From Bacillota bacterium (GTDB lineage: Bacteria > Bacillota > Clostridia > Peptostreptococcales > Anaerovoracaceae): a DNA stretch of 64,000 nucleotides. The position numbers and the translations under genes were made by a program. The stretch is taken from the NCBI GenBank assembly GCA_017440275.1, contig JAFSHN010000050.1:32325-96324 (forward strand), read 5' to 3'. The notes under the pieces were generated by a model. It worked only from the letters and a program-made list of their open reading frames with translations. It searched no databases and was not told the DNA's origin. This document shows, one piece after another, positions 42,375-51,102 of the stretch (the stretch's first letter is position 1; the number at the start of each line of letters is the position of its first letter).

Positions 42375-43646
42375 TTATAAAATTATCTGAACCGTGAACT
42401 GTCCTTTATCGGCACTAAACTGACAGTTGCCGTTCAACTTTTCTACCGTATATCTGATACTCTGGGTTCCATAACCATGGTCTTCATTACAAGATACCGG
42501 CATGTCACCGATGAATTTCGGTTTTACTTTGTATGGGTTTCTCATAGAAATCAAGAGTTTTTCATTTTTCTGAATTATTTTCAATTCTATTTTTCTTGGT
42601 TTTCCTTCATCAAAGGAAGAAACCTCTTTAATTGCATTCTCCAGACAATTTGATAAAATTGAAGTCATATCCACATCAGAAATTGCTATTTCTGCCGATA
42701 CCTGCAAGGTATACTGAAAATCTATATTGTTTTCTTCAACATATGATTCATAACAAGAAAGAATCATATTAATATTTTCATTACTGCAATATTTTTTTCT
42801 TGTTGTCTTGTCTAAAGATTCAACAACATCATATATATAGTCTCGGGCTTTATCAGTTTCTCCATTATCAATGTATTCAGAAAGCACACTGAGAAAATGT
42901 CTCATATCATGTCTGATCAACGCAAGGTCTTTTTCATTTCGTTTTATTGTCTCTATTTCTTTCTTTGAATGTTCAAATTTCATCTGTACGAGACGATTTC
43001 TGTTATCAACCTCTTGCCTTTGCTCATATTGCTTAAAATATGTGGCACAAAACACAATGTACAGGATACAGAGCAGCAATGGCGAAAATTCCACAGCAAT
43101 CATATTTCCTTCATAAAGAAGTTCGGTATATATAGTAACAATATAGTCGAATACATAATAGGCGATAGGTATAATACCAAATGTAATTAACGATTTATCA
43201 GGCTTGTTCAGAAGACCTGCAATAGGCTCCGCCACATATTTCAAAATAACAATGAATGTCATCACAAGCGACAATGAGTATATGACATCCTCCGTTACAC
43301 CTTCCATCCCTAAAGTAATGGCTATAGTCGACATCCAGTTTGCAATCTGACAGCTCATATACGCCGCGGTTACAGATATAGTGGCTGCAAAAATACGTTT
43401 TTTAAATGCAATAATAAATAGCAATACGAGGGGTAAATGTGTTATCAATGGATAAATCGCTACAATTTCAGAAAAACCAACAGAATAATACAACGCCCCC
43501 TGTAATATTCCATCAATTGCAAAGAATGCGAACAAAATCTGCAGGCTCTTTTTTTCTGCTCTTATATCCAGAAAAAGTGCTGCTGTAAAGATTCCAAAAG
43601 AAAGGGTCAATACGTAGCGTATCATTTCAAAAATAAGATCAATCAT
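42375..43646 (-). CDS. GHKL sensor histidine kinase, AgrC-like
   Basis: This 423-aa protein has six or seven N-terminal membrane helices (residues 1 to about 195), a coiled-coil with the phospho-acceptor region ALIRHDMRHFLSVL, and a GHKL ATPase with SNCLENAIKE (N box) and DHGYGTQSIR (G box). This architecture is typical of peptide-sensing kinases paired with LytTR regulators. The response regulator gene is 2 bp upstream. No agrB/agrD-like peptide genes are in the window, so the signal is unknown. Confidence 0.93.
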   Translation of the reverse strand: MIDLIFEMIRYVLTLSFGIFTAALFLDIRAEKKSLQILFAFFAIDGILQGALYYSVGFSEIVAIYPLITHLPLVLLFIIAFKKRIFAATISVTAAYMSCQIANWMSTIAITLGMEGVTEDVIYSLSLVMTFIVILKYVAEPIAGLLNKPDKSLITFGIIPIAYYVFDYIVTIYTELLYEGNMIAVEFSPLLLCILYIVFCATYFKQYEQRQEVDNRNRLVQMKFEHSKKEIETIKRNEKDLALIRHDMRHFLSVLSEYIDNGETDKARDYIYDVVESLDKTTRKKYCSNENINMILSCYESYVEENNIDFQYTLQVSAEIAISDVDMTSILSNCLENAIKEVSSFDEGKPRKIELKIIQKNEKLLISMRNPYKVKPKFIGDMPVSCNEDHGYGTQSIRYTVEKLNGNCQFSADKGQFTVQIIL

Positions 43647-43648
43647 AT

Positions 43649-44371
43649 CTAATCCCTTTCTTTTCTAAACATATATTCAAAATAAGCGTCTTTAAATGGC
43701 TTACCGAAACCTCTTGCAATGGGTACAGATGCTCCTGATTTAGTCACCGCCTCCTGCGAGTTAAAACGGTCAATTTTAGAAAAACCTACAATATAACTGC
43801 GATGACATTTGAAAAAACCTTGTTCCAATGTTAAAACATCAAAATAATCAGATATTTTGCCAATGGCTTCGATATTATTGCCGCCATCAACGGTAAAAAT
43901 AACCTTTCTGTTTTGTGCTTCTATACACTCTATATTATCAATGTATATTTTACGATATCCGGCAACTGTTTTTACAATCAAATGTTCAGGTTCATAATTG
44001 ACCTGCTGCATACAATCATCAAGAATGCTTTTTATTTTTTCGTATTTTATAGGTTTTAAAAGGTATCCGCTGGCCTTTACGTCATATGATTCTACCGCAA
44101 ACTCAGGTGCAGATGTAAGGAAAACAATTTTTACAACCGTGCTGTTTTTACGAAGTTCTTTTGCCGCATCTATACCATTTAAGAGAGGCATCATTATATC
44201 CAATATTATAATATCCGACGGTGCTGCTTTTTCATGCGTAATCATCGCATCGCCATTATCAAAAGTCTTTATGAGCACAGCAATCCCTGAGTCTTCAGCC
44301 CACTGACTCACACAATTTACCGCTTCGCTCTGGCATTGCACATCATCATCGCAAATAGTAATCTTAAGCAT
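43649..44371 (-). CDS. LytTR response regulator, AgrA-like
   Basis: This 240-aa protein has an N-terminal receiver domain with DDDVQCQSEA and phospho-Asp in IIILDIMMPLLNG. The C-terminal LytTR DNA-binding domain has KIYIDNIECIEAQNRKV and FFKCHRSYIVG. It is activated by the histidine kinase encoded downstream. LytTR regulators bind paired direct repeats, which I did not locate here. The promoter at 44401-44429 drives both genes. Confidence 0.94.
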   Translation of the reverse strand: MLKITICDDDVQCQSEAVNCVSQWAEDSGIAVLIKTFDNGDAMITHEKAAPSDIIILDIMMPLLNGIDAAKELRKNSTVVKIVFLTSAPEFAVESYDVKASGYLLKPIKYEKIKSILDDCMQQVNYEPEHLIVKTVAGYRKIYIDNIECIEAQNRKVIFTVDGGNNIEAIGKISDYFDVLTLEQGFFKCHRSYIVGFSKIDRFNSQEAVTKSGASVPIARGFGKPFKDAYFEYMFRKERD

Positions 44372-44400
44372 TTCCCTTTTCCTTTCAATAATACACTTAT

Positions 44401-44429
44401 ATTATACGAAAAGGTGCTCGCGAATTCAA
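44401..44429 (-). promoter_or_regulatory. Sigma-A promoter of the AgrA/AgrC-like operon
   Basis: Minus strand -35 TTGAAT (44424-44429), 17-bp spacer, perfect -10 TATAAT (44401-44406), 29 bp before the regulator start. Confidence 0.72.
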
Positions 44430-44550
44430 TTATTCCAAAATCATTTCGCGACATCAAAACGACATTTGACACATAAAAACCTTTTAATTCAATTAAATGT
44501 ACTATATTAATAGAAGATTTACATTTCTTTTGTGGAGGCGCCGACAGAGA

Positions 44551-44928
44551 ATGAGTTTTGATTCAGAAAATATAACTCCCGAATTTTCAGCTGCAAATAT
44601 ATCCGCGCAAATGGCTGTCATCGGGCCTAATACGAAAATTATCGGTACCATTAAAACCAAAGATTCCCTTTCTGTCTACGGCAAATTTGAAGGCAACATT
44701 GAATCCACTGGTTTTCTTTCCCTCCAGAAAGATTCATTTGTAAAAGGAACCATCAATTGTCACGATGTTTTAATTGCCGGAAAAGTACTAGGCGATATAA
44801 ACTCAACAGGCAAAGTCGGCTTCACCTCTACAGCAGTAATGAAAGGTAAAATAAGGGCAGCATTTATGTGTTCAGAGTTCGGAGCAAAATTAGAATGCCC
44901 TGTTTCATTAAATAATAACGGAGAATAA
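44551..44928 (+). CDS. Bactofilin family cytoskeletal protein
   Basis: This 125-aa protein starts at ATG 44551, with GGAGG 12 nt upstream. The sequence carries the repeating beta-helix pattern of bactofilins (GTIKTKDSLSVYGKFEGNI, KGTINCHDVLIAGKVLGDI). These proteins polymerise without nucleotide and localise envelope enzymes at the inner membrane face. The following gene, a membrane-anchored polysaccharide deacetylase, starts 2 bp later. A joint job in local peptidoglycan modification is likely. Confidence 0.9.
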   Translation: MSFDSENITPEFSAANISAQMAVIGPNTKIIGTIKTKDSLSVYGKFEGNIESTGFLSLQKDSFVKGTINCHDVLIAGKVLGDINSTGKVGFTSTAVMKGKIRAAFMCSEFGAKLECPVSLNNNGE

Positions 44929-44930
44929 AC

Positions 44931-45767
44931 ATGAGCGTCAAACAGTGGAAGCAAGTGATAACTTTAACTGTAATAGCAATAATTTTGATACTGCTTATAC
45001 TTGTTATCATTCTTGGAATAAAATTAGCACAATATAAAGACCCTGTGATAGATGAGGCTTTCGCTTCCGAAAATCTACAATCATCATATCAAGACCTTTA
45101 TCCGGATTTGTATGTAGACGGTGCCTTTGAGTTTAAAGATGTACAAGGTAAAGTCTGCTATCTGACTTTTGATGACGGTCCTAATGTGCAGAATACAACT
45201 AAAATTCTTGATACGCTAAAAAAGAATAATGCAAAGGCGACCTTCTTTGTTATATATAGAGAAGGAGCCGATGCCGAAGCCCTATATAAACGTATAGTAA
45301 ATGAAGGTCATACCATAGCTGTTCATACAGCAAGCCACAATTATAATCAGATTTATTCTTCCGTAGCCGCATATCTGGCTGACTTCGAAAAGATATCTTC
45401 TCACATAGAAAAAATCACCGGTGTGAAGCCTGAAATTTTCAGATTCCCCGGTGGCTCAATAAATACATATAATGTGGCCGTATATCACGAAATAATCGCT
45501 GAAATGTTAAGGAGAGGCTATACATATTATGACTGGAATGTTTCCAGCGGTGACGCCTCCGCTTCCTGGGTTTCTGTGAAGAACATTACCAATAATGTAG
45601 TTTCCGGTTGTTCAAGACAAAACCAGCCTATAGTCCTGATGCATGACGGCGCCGGCCACGGTAATACAGCTGACGCCGTGCCTGAAATAATCAAACAGCT
45701 TAAGACACAAGGTTTCAGTTTTGAAGGCCTTGATAAAACAATCAAACCTTTTTGCTTCGGATATTAA
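44931..45767 (+). CDS. Membrane-anchored polysaccharide deacetylase (NodB domain)
   Basis: This 278-aa protein has an N-terminal membrane helix at about residues 11-33, then a short spacer and a NodB domain with TFDDGP, HTASHNY, RFPGGS, DWNVSSGD and LMHDGAGH. All catalytic and metal residues are present. It should act on the outer face of the membrane, probably on peptidoglycan. It is coupled to the bactofilin gene. It closely resembles the truncated gene at the left edge of the window, indicating a family of paralogues in this genome. Confidence 0.94.
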   Translation: MSVKQWKQVITLTVIAIILILLILVIILGIKLAQYKDPVIDEAFASENLQSSYQDLYPDLYVDGAFEFKDVQGKVCYLTFDDGPNVQNTTKILDTLKKNNAKATFFVIYREGADAEALYKRIVNEGHTIAVHTASHNYNQIYSSVAAYLADFEKISSHIEKITGVKPEIFRFPGGSINTYNVAVYHEIIAEMLRRGYTYYDWNVSSGDASASWVSVKNITNNVVSGCSRQNQPIVLMHDGAGHGNTADAVPEIIKQLKTQGFSFEGLDKTIKPFCFGY

Positions 45768-45801
45768 CACTTTTTCAATCCATTTCAAAATACTTTCATC
45801 T

Positions 45802-45830
45802 AAAAAGCCTCCCGGATTCGGGAGGCTTTT
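45802..45830. terminator. Bidirectional terminator
   Basis: An 11-bp perfect stem (AAAGCCTCCCG arms) with a GATT loop between the deacetylase and nagB genes. A T-run follows on the plus strand and an A-run precedes it. Confidence 0.88.
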
Positions 45831-45857
45831 AACATTTCTTTTATATGATATTTTGAA

Positions 45858-46571
45858 TTATAACAGGCTTGCTGCTTCGTGGTCTAAGAACACTTCTACA
45901 TCTGGGTGTAACTGCAGTACTGAAGCAGGAACTTCTTCAGTTACAGCTCCCTTGATGAATTCACGAACGATTGGAGCCTTTGCCTTACCTGTTGCGATAA
46001 GGATAACTTTCTTTGCGTTCATAACAGTCTTAATGCCCATTGTTACTGCATGAGTAGGAACCTCGTCGATGGATTCGAAGAATCTTGCGTTTGCCTGACG
46101 AGTTGATTCTGTTAATTCAACCACGTGAGTGATGGAACCAAAAGGTGTTCCCGGTTCATTGAAACCAATGTGTCCATTATTACCGATGCCAAGAAGCTGC
46201 ATATCAATGCCGCCTGCTGCTTCAATTTCTTTATCATATTCAGCAGCGATTTCAGTGTTGATTCCGCTTGGTACGCGAGTGTTTGCCATATCAATATCGA
46301 TGTGTTCAAACAGATTCTTATCCATAAAGTATCTGTATGATTGATCGTGTGTTCCGTCAAGTCCTACGTACTCGTCTAAGTTAAAGGATTTTGCCTTTGC
46401 GAAGGAAACTTCCCCTGCCTTGTTTAATCTTGCCAGTTCAGCATATAAAAGCAGTGGTGTTGAACCTGTTGCTCCCCCTAAAATTGCATCAGGCTTTTCC
46501 TTTAATAATTCTACATATCTCTGTGCAGCCATTTCTGCAACTTTTTCCGGTGTGTCAATGATAATTTTCAT
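45858..46571 (-). CDS. nagB: Glucosamine-6-phosphate deaminase
   Basis: This 237-aa enzyme converts glucosamine 6-phosphate to fructose 6-phosphate and ammonia. Family motifs are LGGATGSTPL (phosphate binding), FNLDEYVGL (catalytic Asp), GIGNNGHIGFNEPG (catalytic His) and TMGIKTVMNAK. The length is that of the short, non-allosteric Gram-positive type. It is monocistronic with a good promoter and a very strong GGGGAGG ribosome site. It fits amino-sugar recycling from cell wall or host glycans. Confidence 0.96.
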   Translation of the reverse strand: MKIIIDTPEKVAEMAAQRYVELLKEKPDAILGGATGSTPLLLYAELARLNKAGEVSFAKAKSFNLDEYVGLDGTHDQSYRYFMDKNLFEHIDIDMANTRVPSGINTEIAAEYDKEIEAAGGIDMQLLGIGNNGHIGFNEPGTPFGSITHVVELTESTRQANARFFESIDEVPTHAVTMGIKTVMNAKKVILIATGKAKAPIVREFIKGAVTEEVPASVLQLHPDVEVFLDHEAASLL

Positions 46572-46606
46572 TTGTTTTCCTCCCCTGAAGTTTTTTTAAC
46601 GGAGTT

Positions 46607-46635
46607 ATTATACTACCATCATGTTCGTTGCACAA
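46607..46635 (-). promoter_or_regulatory. Sigma-A promoter of nagB
   Basis: Minus strand -35 TTGTGC (46630-46635), 17-bp spacer, perfect -10 TATAAT (46607-46612), 35 bp before nagB. Confidence 0.7.
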
Positions 46636-46685
46636 GTTTTTTTTGCTGGAAATGAACAGGAAAACTTCAAAAATTTACAGAATGC

Positions 46686-48026
46686 CTACTCACCTACTGC
46701 TTTGTTTGTAAGCATAGTTTTAATAAGTTTTGGAAGATTGGCTCTGCCCATTCTCGGAGTTTTTTCTCCCAGTATCAGAACTTTTTTCCGACCCATTATA
46801 GGCACAATGGCTTTCCAGATTGGCAGGTCATCGCCGTCCGGATTACCTTTCTTGGCAAAGTTACATAGGTAAGATGTCATTTGGTCGCTAAGTCGGTAAT
46901 CATTTTCCTCCATAGGTCTCCAGCAGTTTGGCAGCGTGCCGAACCAGTACCAAAGGTCGCTGGAATGCCATGCACCGTTCTCATCTCCAGGAAGCATGCG
47001 ATCAAATAGCCATACAAAAGTAGGCTCGTTCTTACAACCCCATTTTTTCGCCATTGAGTGAATTACGGGAGGCGCCATATCGTGGCTTGTGGAACCAACC
47101 ATATACGGAATTACTTTTGGTTTTGCTCCGCTTACAATAAACAGCTCATCCTTCACAGGAAAAGTTGACATTGCACCGCCTTTCACTTCGTTCTTGGCTG
47201 CAAGCCACGCTTCGTAAAGCTTTTCCGGTGCAAGATTTCTAAACTGCTGCAGGCTGTCGCAGCCTGTGCGCTTCATCACTTCCCGCCAAAATCCGTAGGA
47301 TTTTTCTGCAGTTCCTATAAGAAAATTGTTTAATCCGCATCCACTTGACATAACTGCCTTGTGAAAAAGACCATCACTGAGGGGACTGGTGCAGAGATGC
47401 TGAACGCTCATCGCTCCCGCACTCTGACCCATAATTGTGATGTTATCCGGATTCCCTCCAAAAGCTGTGATATTGTCGCTGACCCACTTGATTGCCGTCA
47501 GCTGATCAAAGAGTCCATAGTTTCCTGTATGCCCTGCCTCTTCTTTTAGCTCAGGTAAGCAGGCAAATCCCCAAGGTCCCAGACGATAATTGATTGTTAC
47601 CGCTATTACACCTTTAGTTGGCCATACAGGCCCGTCAAAATGTTTCTCAAAGCCGCAGCCGCCGGTGTAACTGCCACCGTGAATATATACAATTACAGGA
47701 AGATTATCTCCTCTATTGGCAGTTTCTGGTGTCCAAATGTTCAAAAACAAACAATCTTCGCTGTATGTGTAGGTTTCCCCTTTTCGAAATTCCGTATAAT
47801 AAAAGTATTTTTTAGGATTTTTTGATTCGTCATAAAAAGCTCTGGCCTGATAAGCACAGTGACCATACTCGGTTGCATCATAAATTCCTTCCCAGCTTTT
47901 CACCTGCTTTGGATATTCCCATCTCCCCGCTGTTGCATAGCGGATGCCTTTGTAGGCGATGGTATCCGGGACATTGCAAGATGTGCCTTTTATCTCTCCG
48001 CAAGGAGTAGCTATTATTTTCTCCAT
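46686..48026 (-). CDS. Type-B carboxylesterase
   Basis: This 446-aa alpha/beta hydrolase has the oxyanion-hole motif YIHGGSYTGG, nucleophile motif IMGQSAGAMSVQ, and SEDCLFLNIWTP, the family signature. It has no signal peptide, so it works in the cytoplasm. It is last gene of a unit with a GPH symporter (12-bp gap) and near a GH79 glycosidase. It may de-esterify imported glycosides, but substrates of this family are hard to predict. Confidence 0.93.
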   Translation of the reverse strand: MEKIIATPCGEIKGTSCNVPDTIAYKGIRYATAGRWEYPKQVKSWEGIYDATEYGHCAYQARAFYDESKNPKKYFYYTEFRKGETYTYSEDCLFLNIWTPETANRGDNLPVIVYIHGGSYTGGCGFEKHFDGPVWPTKGVIAVTINYRLGPWGFACLPELKEEAGHTGNYGLFDQLTAIKWVSDNITAFGGNPDNITIMGQSAGAMSVQHLCTSPLSDGLFHKAVMSSGCGLNNFLIGTAEKSYGFWREVMKRTGCDSLQQFRNLAPEKLYEAWLAAKNEVKGGAMSTFPVKDELFIVSGAKPKVIPYMVGSTSHDMAPPVIHSMAKKWGCKNEPTFVWLFDRMLPGDENGAWHSSDLWYWFGTLPNCWRPMEENDYRLSDQMTSYLCNFAKKGNPDGDDLPIWKAIVPIMGRKKVLILGEKTPRMGRANLPKLIKTMLTNKAVGE

Positions 48027-48038
48027 AAAGTTTCTCCT

Positions 48039-49421
48039 CTATTTTTGTGCTTTGTAAGCATTAACCTTTGCTCTTGTTTCCGCATCCATATTCCAAAGGA
48101 ATCTGAAGGCTGCCCATGATCCAATGACGAAAATTCCCGGTAATAAAATTCCCAGGAACTTGATGCCAAAGACTGCCATTGCAGGCTGCACTGCAAGATT
48201 TGCATCATATCCAAACCACCCCAGCATCAGAATCGCTGCAGAGTTTCCTATTGTCTGTCCTACTCTGCGGGATAAATTGAATGTTCCGTATATAGAGCCT
48301 TCTGTGCGCTTGCCTGTAAGCATCTCGTTATAATCGATGGCTTCACCTACCAGACCCCACTGCATATAAATGGAAATACTCGCAAGACCCATAGCAACTC
48401 CGCTCCAGATTACGTGAACCCAAGGATTTACTTTCGTAACCATATGCAGTGCAAATAAGGACACATACAGAAGCGAGCCTGCCAAAAGACAATTTCTGAT
48501 CATATTTTCCAGTCCGAACTTCTTGGCCAACTTAGAGCCAAAAGCGAATATAACAAGCATGAACGGCGCAGAAACAATTGTAGCGTATGTAATGAATCCC
48601 AGATCTCCCAGCACCGTTGAATACAGGTAGTTGTTCATGGTGTTGCCAACGTACTGCATCATACAGATGAACAGTCCGTGCATACAAAGCGCTTGGAAAG
48701 GTCTGTTGATTTTAAACACATTAAGAATATCTGTCATTTTGACGCTTTGCGCCTGTTCTGCAGATGTCGGTGTTATGTTACGTTCCTCTGTCAGTTTATA
48801 ATGCATAAAGCACATTACAAACCCGATTACGGCGCATATTACTGATCCGATGGCATAACCTGTCGCATTGGTTTGTCCATACATCTTAATCATCTGCGGC
48901 ATAATAACCATCGGCAGCATATTTCCCACTCCGGAACCTATTCCTCTTGCTGCTGAAAGTGATGCACGCTCTGCGTCATCATTAGCCATTGCTGACAGCA
49001 GCGAGCCCATTGGAATGTTAAACATAGTATATGATAATTCGTAAATAATTTTCAGTCCAAAGAGACACCCTACCAGTGCCAGCCCATCAAAGAACTGCGG
49101 CACTGACCACAATGCGATAAAGGTCACGCAAACAAGCGGTGTTGAACGCAGCAGCCACGGACGGAATTTGCCCTTTGGATTTTTGTTTTTTGCAAAATGC
49201 TGGTCCATCAGTGCCCCCATCATAGGGTCATTGATGAAGTCCCATACGTTCCACACCAGCAACAGTGTCGCTAAAAGTGTAGTATCTATTTTGAGTGCAT
49301 CGGTACAGTACATGGCAAAAGTGCTTCCCATCAGCGCGAAGGTCATGCATCCACCCGCATCGCCAAGACCGTATCCAAATTTGTGTTTCATAGTCAGTTT
49401 CCCTGTTGATTTTGAATTCAT
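48039..49421 (-). CDS. GPH-family glycoside/glucuronide:cation symporter
   Basis: This 460-aa protein has 12 predicted membrane segments and the MelB/GusB-type N-terminus FGYGLGDAGGCMTF, followed by ENIxNDPMMG-like NDPMMGALMD (residues about 55-65). Members import melibiose, xylosides or glucuronides with Na+ or H+. The start at ATG 49419-49421 follows GAGAGG. The GH79 enzyme encoded in the same cluster suggests a glucuronide as cargo (inference). It is co-transcribed with the downstream carboxylesterase. Confidence 0.92.
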   Translation of the reverse strand: MNSKSTGKLTMKHKFGYGLGDAGGCMTFALMGSTFAMYCTDALKIDTTLLATLLLVWNVWDFINDPMMGALMDQHFAKNKNPKGKFRPWLLRSTPLVCVTFIALWSVPQFFDGLALVGCLFGLKIIYELSYTMFNIPMGSLLSAMANDDAERASLSAARGIGSGVGNMLPMVIMPQMIKMYGQTNATGYAIGSVICAVIGFVMCFMHYKLTEERNITPTSAEQAQSVKMTDILNVFKINRPFQALCMHGLFICMMQYVGNTMNNYLYSTVLGDLGFITYATIVSAPFMLVIFAFGSKLAKKFGLENMIRNCLLAGSLLYVSLFALHMVTKVNPWVHVIWSGVAMGLASISIYMQWGLVGEAIDYNEMLTGKRTEGSIYGTFNLSRRVGQTIGNSAAILMLGWFGYDANLAVQPAMAVFGIKFLGILLPGIFVIGSWAAFRFLWNMDAETRAKVNAYKAQK

Positions 49422-49438
49422 AACAAACCTCTCAATTA

Positions 49439-50329
49439 TTAAATCTGCAATTGCTGTTCTTTTTTTGGTTCGGCCGGCAATTCCATACCGCAGTACGGGC
49501 AATAGTGATAGGAAACCCTCTGGTTTGAATCAACCATAGCTTCTTGAAGCGTTATAACGTGTTTTGACTTTTCTAATTCCTCAAGTCGCTTCAGTTCATT
49601 TGCTTGTTCTATAAACCCCGCAGAAAGAATACCTGTTGGAATCGCCACCATACCAACGCCCAGAAATGTAAGCACTATTCCACAAATTTTTCCTGCTATT
49701 GTTATTGGAACAATGTCCCCATACCCTACAGTAAGCAATGTATTAACTGCCCACCAAAGCCCGGAAAAGGCATTGCTAAAAGCCCCAGGCTGCGCTTCGT
49801 GCTCAAGATTATACATTAAAAGCGATGCCGTCATCATTAAAATCATAACTATGAAGCACGACGATAATAATTGACCTTTTTTCTTTTCGAGTACTTCGGC
49901 GATAACCCTCATAGGATCCGTATAGTGATGCACGCGAAATACTCTTAAAATTCTAATAATTCTAAACATTCTAAGCATACCTGCACCCATCGGAATGAAA
50001 AGGGGTATACAAGACAAAAGGTCTACAATTCCAATCCATGAAAAAATATATTTTAGTCTGGCTCTTTTGGGAGTCTTAGTTGGATAAAGTTCATCAGCCG
50101 TCCAAATTCGCAGCACATAGTCTATAGCAAAAAAACCAAGTGAAATATATTCCAGTGCCTTGAGCACACCAAACCACTCTTTCATCTGCGGAAAAGTTTC
50201 CAATATTGCAATCACAACCGTCAGTAATATAAACCCAATTAGAGTGAAATCATAGGCTCTGCTTGGACCATCATGTAAGTTTCCTACTTGTATTATTGTA
50301 TGAACGCGATGTTTACTGTATTTTTTCAT
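49439..50329 (-). CDS. Voltage-gated K+ channel with C-terminal Cys pair
   Basis: This 296-aa six-helix channel has an S4 voltage sensor with regularly spaced Arg (RMFRIIRILRVFRV), a selectivity filter TVGYGD at about residue 197-202, and a coiled-coil tail. The C-terminus ends with YCPYCGMELP, a half zinc-ribbon. It belongs to the ion-transport-2 type common in bacteria and conducts K+ across the membrane. Its stop is only 17 bp from the symporter start, an unusual partner that may simply be shared transcription. Confidence 0.93.
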   Translation of the reverse strand: MKKYSKHRVHTIIQVGNLHDGPSRAYDFTLIGFILLTVVIAILETFPQMKEWFGVLKALEYISLGFFAIDYVLRIWTADELYPTKTPKRARLKYIFSWIGIVDLLSCIPLFIPMGAGMLRMFRIIRILRVFRVHHYTDPMRVIAEVLEKKKGQLLSSCFIVMILMMTASLLMYNLEHEAQPGAFSNAFSGLWWAVNTLLTVGYGDIVPITIAGKICGIVLTFLGVGMVAIPTGILSAGFIEQANELKRLEELEKSKHVITLQEAMVDSNQRVSYHYCPYCGMELPAEPKKEQQLQI

Positions 50330-50419
50330 TTTATTTCCACCTTGTAAAAGTTGTTTTCTATATTATACATTATATTATACACTTTTTATAGACATTATGT
50401 TTCATCAAAAAAATAGGAA

Positions 50420-50454
50420 CACCCCGGCGGACCTAAGGGTCCCTCGCCGGGGCT
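50420..50454 (-). terminator. Intrinsic terminator after the GNAT gene
   Basis: A GC-rich double stem (CCCCGGCG arms, inner GGACC/GGTCC) followed on the minus strand by TGTTCCTATTTTTTTG. It separates the GH79-M81-GNAT unit from the channel-symporter-esterase unit. Confidence 0.72.
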
Positions 50455-50571
50455 GTTTATGATTTATTTATTAGGAGCTTATGGTTTGGGTTGGTTTATG
50501 GTCTTATAATACCAATGAGTTCTGAAGAAAAAGTGAAGATATTTCTAAAGAATTCTGAAGGTTTGAGGAAT

Positions 50572-51084
50572 TTAAAGCAAATTCCAGGTCAAAATTTCGG
50601 AATAAGAAATCTCACCCGTAAAATTGTCCACCTTGTCCTTGTAATGAACTGCTCCCAGTTTTGTATAAAGAGTTCTGGCATTATCATTTCCTTTAACCAG
50701 ACATACTGCCATCTGTCCGTAGTTCTCTTCTTTGCCTACAGCGTAGATGTGCCTGATAATGGTACTGCCTATTCCCTGTCCTTGACACGATTCATCTACG
50801 TGCAAAGACTCAATATAGATGCAGTCATCAATTCTATGATATGGCTTGAATGCGCCAAATCCCAGAACCTTTTCCTTCTCCGAAACTGCCACAAAAATTC
50901 CGTGGCGAGGTTCTTTGATATAGTTGTTCCAGCGTTCTCCGACAGATTCCTCTGTCAAAGAGTCCAGATATTCCTGATTAAGCAATCCTTTGTAAGTCTT
51001 ATGCCAGCTCTTGATGTACAGTTTTGCAATCTGTTCTATATCCACTGCACCGGCAAGGCGAATATTGTACTCAATTGCAGCCAT
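50572..51084 (-). CDS. GNAT-family N-acetyltransferase
   Basis: This 170-aa protein has VDIEQIAKLYIKSWHKTY, the ESLHVDESCQGQGIGSTII region with acetyl-CoA loop QGQGIG, and a C-terminal NDNARTLYTKLGA motif, all typical of GNAT enzymes. The substrate is unknown. ATG 51082-51084 is chosen over a GTG three codons earlier, because AAGGTGG then has normal spacing. It lies 18 bp after the M81 peptidase gene and ends at a terminator. Confidence 0.92.
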   Translation of the reverse strand: MAAIEYNIRLAGAVDIEQIAKLYIKSWHKTYKGLLNQEYLDSLTEESVGERWNNYIKEPRHGIFVAVSEKEKVLGFGAFKPYHRIDDCIYIESLHVDESCQGQGIGSTIIRHIYAVGKEENYGQMAVCLVKGNDNARTLYTKLGAVHYKDKVDNFTGEISYSEILTWNLL

Positions 51085-51102
51085 AATTGCCACCTTTATT
51101 AA

